Below are positions 13,715 to 19,422 of a DNA stretch of 19,422 nt, piece after piece; the stretch's first letter is position 1; each line of letters starts with the position of its first letter. The DNA is from Chloroflexota bacterium (lineage in GTDB: Bacteria > Chloroflexota > Limnocylindria > QHBO01), in contig VBJP01000032.1 of NCBI GenBank assembly GCA_005880165.1, forward strand, positions 1-19,422, written 5' to 3'. The position numbers were made by a program, and so were the translations under genes. The notes below the pieces were generated by a model that saw only the letters and a program-made list of their open reading frames with translations, was not told the DNA's origin and did no database searches.

Positions 13715-15487
13715 ATGGTCAGATCCAAGGCATGGTTGCTCCGTGGCTTTGCCGTAGGCGTGGCGTTTGCGCTCACGCTGGCGGCGTGCGGTGGCGGGAA
13801 TGCGGTGAGCTCGCAGGCGTCGGGCGGCGCCTCGGGGGCCCCGAAGACGGGCGGAACCATCTACCTGCTGAGCCTTAACCAGCAGTGGGACCAGGTCGAC
13901 CCGCAGCGCATCTACACGGGCGAGGACCTCGCCTTCTTCGGAGGCACCATCCAGCGCTCTCTCACCTCCTACAAGTACTCGGCCGATGCCAAGGAGGGCA
14001 CCTCGGTCACCGCGGACTTGGCGACCGACACTGGGAAGCCCAACGCAACGGCGACCGAATGGAGCTTCACCCTGCGTGATGGGGTTACCTGGCAGGACGG
14101 CTCCCCGGTCACCTGCGAGGACGTGAAGTACGGCGTTTCGCGGACGTTTGCGACCGACGTGATCAACCAGGGCCCGACGTATCAGGTCGCCTATCTCGAC
14201 ATCCCGAGCGCCAAGGACGGATCATCGGCGTACAAGGGTCCATACAAGAAGACCGGTCAGGACCTGTATGACAAGGCGGTCACCTGCAACGGGAACACGA
14301 TCACCTTCAAGCTCAGCAAGCCGGTCCCGGACTTCAACTACACCGTCACGCTTGGGTTCTCCCCGGTTCGCAAGTCTGACGACACGGGCGAGAGCTACGG
14401 GCAGCCCGGGCACCTGGTCGTGTCCGATGGGCCGTACATGGTCCAGAGCTACTCGATCGGCAACGGCGGCAAGATGGTCCTGGTCCGCAATCCGAAGTGG
14501 AACAAGGCCAGCGACCCGATTCGTGCCAACTACCCGGACACCTGGGAGGTCGACTTCGGGATCGACCCCAAGGTCATGGACCAGCGACTCATCGCGAGCG
14601 CAGGCAAGGACAACTTCGCGATCCAGTACGGGAACATCCAGCCAGAGAACCTGGCGACGATCTTCACCGACCCCGAGCACACGACCGCGCAGTTCACGGG
14701 TCGGGCGGTCAGTGGCTTCGATCCGTACGCTCGCTACTACTGGGTCAACGTCAACAAGGTCCCGGACGTCAATGTTCGCCGTGCGATGTGGGTCGCTCTC
14801 GACCGACAGGCCATCCGACTGAACATCGGCGGTGCCTTCGCCGGCAATATGGCCGATGGTGTGATCAAGCCGAACATCGGGCAGGACTACGCTTCGACCG
14901 GCCTGCTGGACGGGTCGCTTGACTGGGAGGCCGGGACCAAGGTTCCCGACAACGGGGACCCCGACCTCGCCAAGACTCTGATCGCCAAGTCGGGCAAACC
15001 GGCTCCTACGCTGACCTTCAACTTTGCCAACACGCCGACCAACGCGAAGACGGCGGCGATCGTGAAGTCCTCGCTCGAGAAGGCGGGCTTCACCATCAAG
15101 GTGGCTCCGCTCGAGGCAGGCCAGTACTACAGCATCGTCTTCGATCCGAAGAAGTCGGGCGAGTTTGGCACCGCGGGATGGGGCGCTGACTGGCCGAACG
15201 CCTCGACGGTCATCCCGCCGCTCTTCACACAGAAGGGTGGCTGGGACCTGTCCCAGCTCGACGATGCCACACTCAACCAAGCGGTCGACGCGGCGCAGAC
15301 CGACACCGACCGCGCTGACCAGTCCAAGAAGTGGCAGGACCTCAACAAGCAGGTCGTAGAGAACATGTGGGTTCTGCCGACCTTCTTTGGGCTCTCCCAG
15401 ACGCTGGCCGGCAAGAAGGTCGGTCCGATCTACCGCTGGCCGGCCTACGGCTCGTGGCCGTACGGCCAGATGTACACGATGCCTTAG
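13715..15487 (+). CDS. Peptide-type ABC transporter substrate-binding lipoprotein (SBP family 5)
   Basis: The 590-residue extracytoplasmic binding protein captures peptides or similar solutes for the adjacent permeases. It starts with a lipoprotein signal peptide with basic n-region, hydrophobic core and lipobox LAAC (lipidated C25), followed by a Gly/Ser/Ala linker. The family 5 body is seen in WSFTLRDGVTWQDGSPVTCEDVKYGVSR, VSDGPYMVQSY, NVRRAMWVALDRQAI and the late GTAGWGADWPNASTVIPPLF. The ligand cannot be predicted from sequence. A TATAGT promoter element, a strong GGAGG and the 14-bp hairpin after the stop all suggest it is expressed above the permease genes. It is richer in Lys and Asn than its neighbours, as usual for secreted binding proteins. 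Confidence 0.95.
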   Translation: MVRSKAWLLRGFAVGVAFALTLAACGGGNAVSSQASGGASGAPKTGGTIYLLSLNQQWDQVDPQRIYTGEDLAFFGGTIQRSLTSYKYSADAKEGTSVTADLATDTGKPNATATEWSFTLRDGVTWQDGSPVTCEDVKYGVSRTFATDVINQGPTYQVAYLDIPSAKDGSSAYKGPYKKTGQDLYDKAVTCNGNTITFKLSKPVPDFNYTVTLGFSPVRKSDDTGESYGQPGHLVVSDGPYMVQSYSIGNGGKMVLVRNPKWNKASDPIRANYPDTWEVDFGIDPKVMDQRLIASAGKDNFAIQYGNIQPENLATIFTDPEHTTAQFTGRAVSGFDPYARYYWVNVNKVPDVNVRRAMWVALDRQAIRLNIGGAFAGNMADGVIKPNIGQDYASTGLLDGSLDWEAGTKVPDNGDPDLAKTLIAKSGKPAPTLTFNFANTPTNAKTAAIVKSSLEKAGFTIKVAPLEAGQYYSIVFDPKKSGEFGTAGWGADWPNASTVIPPLFTQKGGWDLSQLDDATLNQAVDAAQTDTDRADQSKKWQDLNKQVVENMWVLPTFFGLSQTLAGKKVGPIYRWPAYGSWPYGQMYTMP

Positions 15488-15509
15488 GGCGAGACTTAAG
15501 GCCCTCACT

Positions 15510-15541
15510 CGCAGGGGAGCGGCGCCAGCCGCTCCCCTGCG
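15510..15541 (+). terminator. Perfect 14-bp hairpin between binding-protein and permease B genes
   Basis: CGCAGGGGAGCGGC (15510-15523) and its exact complement (15528-15541) flank a 4-nt loop, GCCA. It is the most stable hairpin I found in the window. It starts 23 bp after the binding-protein stop and ends 29 bp before the next start codon, with no U-tract. Such intercistronic hairpins in binding-protein operons typically protect the upstream mRNA and reduce downstream expression. Confidence 0.75.
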
Positions 15542-15570
15542 GGAGCAATCGCTAGGAAAGGGAGCCGACT

Positions 15571-16563
15571 GTGGCCGCGTACCTGGTTCGCCGAGTCGTG
15601 GGCATGGTCGTGCTCCTCTTCCTCCTCAGTGTCACGGTCTTCGTCCTCTTCAACCTCCTGCCAGGCGACCCCGCCCGACTGACCTGCGGCAAGGCATGTA
15701 CCCCGCAGATCATTGAGGCCAACCGGCACCGCCTGGGGCTCGATCAGCCGGTCCTGACCCAGTACACCAACTTCGTGAAGGGCATCTTCTTCGGCCGTAC
15801 CTTCAGCGAGGACTCGCCCGAACCCATCATCTGCCACGCCCCGTGCCTCGGCTACTCCTACAACCGGCATCAGCAGGTGCTGGCCGCCATCGCGGACGCC
15901 GCGCCCGTCACCTTCTGGTTAGCCGTCGGTGCGTTCCTGATCTGGATCGTGGTCGGGATCAGCATGGGAATTTTGGCCGCACTCAACCGAGGAAGCTGGG
16001 TCGACCGGACGATCATGGGCATCTCCCTCATCGGCTACTCGATGCCCTCGTTCTTCATCGGGCTGCTGCTCATCTTCTTCGTGATCATCAGGTTCAACTG
16101 GCTGCCATTTCCCTCGTACGTGTCCCCGTTCGACAATCCGATCCAGTTCCTGCAGACGATGATCCTGCCCTGGATCGTGCTGGCCGTCCTGAACGCGGCG
16201 TTCTACATGCGCCTGACCCGGAACCAGGTGCTCGAGGTCTTCGGCGACGACTACATCCGGACGGCCCGCGCCAAGGGCCTGCCAGAGCGAGTGGTCGTCG
16301 TTAAGCACGCTCTCCGGGCTGGGCTGACGCCAATCGTCACCGCCGCCGGCCTCGATCTCGCCTACCTGCTCGGCGGCGCGATCATCAGCGAGAACATCTT
16401 CAACCTTCCCGGGCTCGGCTCCCTTGCGGTAGGCTCCGTTCTGAACTCGGACCTCCCCCTCATCACCGGGATCACATTGGTGACTGCAACGATCATCATC
16501 TTTGCCAACCTGGTCGTGGATCTGCTCTACGCCGTCATCGACCCACGCGTGAGGGTTGGATGA
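15571..16563 (+). CDS. Oligopeptide/dipeptide-type ABC transporter permease (DppB/OppB-like)
   Basis: The 330-residue B-family permease begins with the classic first helix and loop (YLVRRVVGMVVLLFLLSVTVFVLFNLLPGDPAR), followed by a large extracytoplasmic loop and five further hydrophobic helices. The EAA loop is DYIRTARAKGLPERVVVVKHALRAGLTPIV, and the end VVDLLYAVIDPRVRVG is typical. The external loop has two close cysteine pairs, C39/C43 (CGKAC) and C88/C92 (CHAPC), which could form disulfides. I recall similar cysteines in related actinobacterial permeases. The GTG start is supported by AGGAAAGGGAG (15554-15564), 6 nt upstream. Its TGA overlaps the ATG of the next gene (ATGA). Confidence 0.94.
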   Translation: MAAYLVRRVVGMVVLLFLLSVTVFVLFNLLPGDPARLTCGKACTPQIIEANRHRLGLDQPVLTQYTNFVKGIFFGRTFSEDSPEPIICHAPCLGYSYNRHQQVLAAIADAAPVTFWLAVGAFLIWIVVGISMGILAALNRGSWVDRTIMGISLIGYSMPSFFIGLLLIFFVIIRFNWLPFPSYVSPFDNPIQFLQTMILPWIVLAVLNAAFYMRLTRNQVLEVFGDDYIRTARAKGLPERVVVVKHALRAGLTPIVTAAGLDLAYLLGGAIISENIFNLPGLGSLAVGSVLNSDLPLITGITLVTATIIIFANLVVDLLYAVIDPRVRVG

Positions 16564-17657
16564 TCTCGGATGGGGTGATCACGGATTCAGAGGTCATGCG
16601 GAGGGAAGCGGCGCTCGATCGGCAGTTCCTGACCGTCAACGATCTCGCTGTGGCGTTCCCCACCGAGGACGGCCTGGTGCGCGCCGTCGACGGCGTCTCC
16701 CTCTCGCTGGAGAAGGGCAAGACGCTGGCGATCGTCGGTGAGTCCGGATCGGGCAAGAGCGTCACCGCGCAGGCCATCATGGGGCTCGTCAACCGCAAGG
16801 CCGCCAAGGTCACCGGCGAGATCTGGCTCGATGGGCAGGAGCTGGTTGCCATGCCGGACGACGACGTCCAGGCGCTTCGCGGCGACGAGATGGCAATGAT
16901 CTTCCAGGATCCGATGTCGAGCCTGCACCCGTTCTATCGGATCGGCGACCAGATCGTCGAGGCGATTCGAGCGCACCGCTCGATGGGGCGGTCATTCGCG
17001 CGCCGCGAGGCGCTCGAGATGCTGCGACACGTCGGGATTCCGGCGGTCGAGCGCCGCATCGACGCATATCCACACCAGCTCTCCGGTGGCATGCGCCAGC
17101 GCGTCATGATCGCGATGGCTCTCATCAACTCGCCTGATCTGTTGATTGCCGACGAGCCGACGACGGCGCTCGACGTGACCGTCCAGGCCCAGATCATGGA
17201 GCTGATTCAGAGCCTGCAGGCCGAATTCGGGACCACCGTCATCCTGATCACCCATGATCTCGGGATCGTGGCCGACGTCGCGGATGAGGTCGCGGTGATG
17301 TACGGCGGGCGGATCGTCGAGCTGGGACCGACCCGCGCGATCTACGACAATCCTGAGATGCCATACACGCTGGGCCTGCTCTCATCGATCCCTCGCATGG
17401 ATCGCGACCCAAACAAGCGACTCGATCCCATCCGCGGCAACCCGCCATCGCCGATCAAGCTGCCCAAGGGATGTGTCTTTCAGCCACGTTGCAATTACTT
17501 CGAACGGGTACCCGGCGGCAGGTGCTTCACCGAGCGGCCCGAGCTCCTGGAAGCCGAGCTCGATCACTCCGTCCGGTGCCATATACCGCACGAAGAACGT
17601 CAGCAGATCGCGAATGACGTGCTTCACGCCCTGACGGGAGGTCCAACACCGCTATGA
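16560..17657 (+). CDS. Oligopeptide/dipeptide-type ABC transporter ATP-binding protein (DppD/OppD-like)
   Basis: This is one of the two ATPases powering the importer at the cytoplasmic face. The 365-residue product has Walker A GESGSGKS (60-67), Q-loop MIFQDPMSSLHP, signature LSGGMRQR (174-181), Walker B LLIADEP with D198 and E199, and switch histidine ITHDLG. The C-terminal oligopeptide-transporter domain includes a four-cysteine pattern (GCVFQPRC..., C in GGRC and RCHIP), a feature linked to Fe-S binding in some D-type subunits. The ATG overlaps the permease stop by 4 nt. An in-frame ATG at 16596 is an alternative start. The stop overlaps the next gene by 4 nt, so B, D and F are translationally chained. 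Confidence 0.95.
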   Translation: MISDGVITDSEVMRREAALDRQFLTVNDLAVAFPTEDGLVRAVDGVSLSLEKGKTLAIVGESGSGKSVTAQAIMGLVNRKAAKVTGEIWLDGQELVAMPDDDVQALRGDEMAMIFQDPMSSLHPFYRIGDQIVEAIRAHRSMGRSFARREALEMLRHVGIPAVERRIDAYPHQLSGGMRQRVMIAMALINSPDLLIADEPTTALDVTVQAQIMELIQSLQAEFGTTVILITHDLGIVADVADEVAVMYGGRIVELGPTRAIYDNPEMPYTLGLLSSIPRMDRDPNKRLDPIRGNPPSPIKLPKGCVFQPRCNYFERVPGGRCFTERPELLEAELDHSVRCHIPHEERQQIANDVLHALTGGPTPL

Positions 17658-18769
17658 CCGCCATGACCTCCTCCAACGGGACCGATATCCTCGACGTCTC
17701 CGGGCTGCGCACGTTCTTCCCCGTCAAATCGCGCGGCATCATTCCGAGAACCGTCGGCCAGGTGAGGGCCGTCGACGGCATCGATCTGACCCTGGATGCT
17801 GGCGAAACGCTAGGGCTCGTCGGGGAGAGCGGCTCGGGGAAGACCACAGCGGCTCGCTCAATCCTCATGCTGGTCCGGCCTACCGAGGGCGCGATCCAGA
17901 TCGAGGGGAAGGAGATCACCCACCTCTCGCCAAAGGAGCTCGTCCGAGTCCGGCGCAAGGCGCAGATGATCTTCCAGGATCCGTACAACGCCTTGAACCC
18001 GCGTCACACGGTCGGCGGCATTATCAGCGCCCCCTTCAAAATCCAGGGCGTCGAGCCGAAGGGCGGGGTGCGGAACGCGGTCATGGAGCTGATGGAGCGC
18101 GTCGGCTTGAACCCGGAGCACTACAACCGGTACCCGAACGAGTTCTCGGGAGGCCAGCGGCAGCGAATCGGGATCGCGAGGGCGATCGCCCTCCGTCCGA
18201 AGCTCATCGTCTGTGACGAGCCTGTCTCGGCGCTCGACGTCTCCATCCAGGCCCAGATCCTGAATCTGCTGGGAGACCTCCAGCGGGAGTTCGGGGTCGC
18301 CTACCTCTTCGTCGCCCATGATCTCGCCGTCGTCCGGCAGATCTCCCACCGCGTCGCGGTCATGTACCTGGGCAAGATCATGGAGACCGCCGAGCGTGAG
18401 GTGATCTATTCAGCACCACTGCACCCCTACACGCATTCCCTGCTCTCGGCGGTGCCGATCCCGGACCCAAAGCGGCAGAAGCATCGTCGGACGCGGATCG
18501 TGCTGCACGGCGACCTGCCAAGCCCAATCGACCCGCCCAGCGGCTGCGTGTTCAGGACCCGCTGCTTCCAGGCCCAGGAGAAATGCGCGGTCGAGGTTCC
18601 TCCTCTGCGAGAGATCTCGCCTGGCCACAAGATCGCGTGCCACTTCCCGATCGAGGCCAAGGACCTCCCGGCGAGGGTCGAAGTGGAGGACGTGGTCGCC
18701 CTCGAGGAGGCGGAGCAGGAGCCTGGCGCCGCAAGCGCGCCAAGCGCGCGAACCACGCCCACGCACTGA
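17654..18769 (+). CDS. Oligopeptide/dipeptide-type ABC transporter ATP-binding protein (DppF/OppF-like)
   Basis: This is the second ATPase of the importer, 371 residues. Walker A is GESGSGKTT (57-65), the Q-loop MIFQDPYNALNPR, the signature FSGGQRQR (164-171), Walker B LIVCDEP (D188, E189) and the switch VAHDLA. The insert between the Walker A and signature regions and the phrase DPYNALNPR are F-type features. A C-terminal cysteine set (GCVFRTRC, EKC, ACHFP) matches that of the D subunit. The last 40 or so residues (EVEDVVALEEAEQEPGA...) are an acidic then low-complexity tail not needed for the family. The ATG overlaps the D-subunit stop by 4 nt. Confidence 0.95.
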   Translation: MTAMTSSNGTDILDVSGLRTFFPVKSRGIIPRTVGQVRAVDGIDLTLDAGETLGLVGESGSGKTTAARSILMLVRPTEGAIQIEGKEITHLSPKELVRVRRKAQMIFQDPYNALNPRHTVGGIISAPFKIQGVEPKGGVRNAVMELMERVGLNPEHYNRYPNEFSGGQRQRIGIARAIALRPKLIVCDEPVSALDVSIQAQILNLLGDLQREFGVAYLFVAHDLAVVRQISHRVAVMYLGKIMETAEREVIYSAPLHPYTHSLLSAVPIPDPKRQKHRRTRIVLHGDLPSPIDPPSGCVFRTRCFQAQEKCAVEVPPLREISPGHKIACHFPIEAKDLPARVEVEDVVALEEAEQEPGAASAPSARTTPTH

Positions 18770-18772
18770 ACG

Positions 18773-18822
18773 CCCCTCCGCGCCTGCGGCCGCCTTCGCG
18801 GCAGAGCCTGGGCGGCGAGGGG
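18773..18822 (+). terminator. Possible terminator hairpin after transporter operon
   Basis: CCCCTC (18773-18778) pairs with GAGGGG (18817-18822), enclosing a smaller imperfect CTGC...GCAG hairpin. The position, 3 bp after the last transporter gene and before a new -10 motif, fits a transcription end. The stem is interrupted and has no U-tract. Confidence 0.3.
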
Positions 18823-18837
18823 ACCCGCGGCAGGCTG

Positions 18838-18843
18838 TAGACT
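18838..18843 (+). promoter_or_regulatory. Candidate leaderless -10 element (TAGACT)
   Basis: TAGACT ends exactly 7 nt before the GTG at 18851. It gives the same spacing as the TACAAT motif before the ATG at 5827. No Shine-Dalgarno lies before this GTG, which fits a leaderless mRNA. No -35 match is visible. Confidence 0.5.
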
Positions 18844-18850
18844 CGGCCTC

Positions 18851-19422
18851 GTGGAGGTCCGGATCGCGCTCGCCCAGCTGGCCCCGCACCTCGGGGATCT
18901 CGATGCGAACCTCGAGCTCGTCAAGAGCCGGCTGGCGGAGGCCGTCGCCGCGGGCGCCGACCTCGCGGTCTTCCCCGAGCTGGCGCTGACCGGCTACCTC
19001 CTTCAGGACCTGGTCCCTGACGTGGCGATGCGTGCGGACGATCCGCGCCTGCTCGCCATCGGTGCCGATGCGCCGGGCGTGCACGTGGCGGTGGGGTTCG
19101 TGGAGGAGACGCGGGCTCGTCGGTTCTGCAACAGCGTCGCCCTGCTGCGAGGGGGCCGGCTCATCGGTCTGCACCGCAAGGTCTACCTGCCGACCTACGG
19201 CCTCTTCGATGAAGGCCGCTTCACGCGGGCCGGCCACCAGATCCGCGCGACCGAGGTGGGGGATCCGCTCCACAAGGTGGGGCTCAGTGTGTGTGAGGAC
19301 TTCTGGCACCCGTTCCTGCCGATGCTGCAGGTCCAGGATGGCGCGCTCTTGCTCATCAACGTCGCCGCTGGACCGGCTCGTGCGCCCGGAAGCGCCGCCG
19401 GGCTGGCCGCCATCGGCGGCTG
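18851..19422 (+). CDS. Nitrilase-superfamily carbon-nitrogen hydrolase (3' truncated)
   Basis: A reading frame runs from GTG 18851 to the window edge without a stop, giving 190 complete codons. It begins with the C-N hydrolase strand VRIALAQLAPHLGDLDANLE. The whole catalytic triad is present: Glu43 in FPELALTGY, Lys110 in LHRKVYLPTYGLFDEGR, and Cys148 in GLSVCEDFWHP. These enzymes hydrolyse amides or transfer ammonia from glutamine. The GLSVCEDFWHP...LPMLQVQDGA stretch looks more like a stand-alone amidohydrolase subgroup, but the glutaminase domain of NAD+ synthetase (NadE) is close in sequence and the missing C-terminus would decide. It probably has its own promoter, separate from the transporter genes. 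Confidence 0.88.
   Translation, partial: MEVRIALAQLAPHLGDLDANLELVKSRLAEAVAAGADLAVFPELALTGYLLQDLVPDVAMRADDPRLLAIGADAPGVHVAVGFVEETRARRFCNSVALLRGGRLIGLHRKVYLPTYGLFDEGRFTRAGHQIRATEVGDPLHKVGLSVCEDFWHPFLPMLQVQDGALLLINVAAGPARAPGSAAGLAAIGG

Noticed and set aside
1..19422. Mobile elements, CRISPR arrays, phage or toxin-antitoxin systems
   Set aside because: No transposase, integrase, spaced direct repeats, phage genes or paired small toxin genes were seen on either strand. All long genes are housekeeping or transport families, and the tRNA shows no repeated 3' end in the window that would suggest an integration site.

Overview
The window is a gene-dense, high-GC chromosomal segment in which every credible gene lies on the + strand. 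It carries the end of ftsA, a complete ftsZ, split P-protein genes (gcvPA and gcvPB), and GTG starts for many genes. There is no phage, transposon, CRISPR or plasmid signature. Gene content and order look most like a GC-rich Chloroflexota genome (Limnocylindria or Ellin6529-type lineages). That assignment is an inference from gene content and protein style, not a phylogenetic result.

Layout. (1) 1-3141 is a division cluster: ftsA (3' end), ftsZ, a YggS-type PLP homeostasis protein, a YggT membrane protein and a DUF167 protein. The ftsA-ftsZ gap (301-508) holds three DnaA-box-like 9-mers, a small palindrome, a -10 element and a leader hairpin. (2) 3178-3254 is tRNA-Val(CAC) with an encoded CCA, followed closely by an MFS exporter and a GT4 glycosyltransferase (3278-5804). 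(3) 5814-11179 starts with a possible leaderless Arg-rich small ORF. A Nudix hydrolase follows, whose stop overlaps the start of gcvT. Then come gcvH, gcvPA and gcvPB, so the T, H and P components of the glycine cleavage system are all encoded here. The L protein is not in the window. (4) 11212-12437 is an ECF sigma factor and its zinc-binding transmembrane anti-sigma factor. (5) 12438-18769 is a complete oligopeptide/dipeptide-type ABC importer in the unusual order permease C, binding protein, permease B, ATPase D, ATPase F. It has a repeat-rich leader, a separate promoter-like site before the binding-protein gene and a perfect 14-bp hairpin after it. (6) 18851-19422 is the start of a nitrilase-superfamily amidohydrolase, cut by the window edge.

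How the parts relate. FtsA and FtsZ build the division ring, and YggS/YggT/DUF167 are frequent neighbours of division genes. The gcv genes split glycine into CO2, NH3 and methylene-tetrahydrofolate. The sigma/anti-sigma pair senses an unknown envelope or redox signal. The ABC system imports peptides or a similar solute, and the hairpin after its binding-protein gene would favour excess binding protein over permease.

I do not see a clearly novel multi-gene system. The most informative oddities are regulatory: the DnaA-box cluster before ftsZ, two -10 motifs exactly 7 nt from start codons (leaderless transcripts), and the structured region before the transporter. At the protein level, the Lys-free Arg-rich small ORF and an apparent insertion in GcvPB deserve a check.
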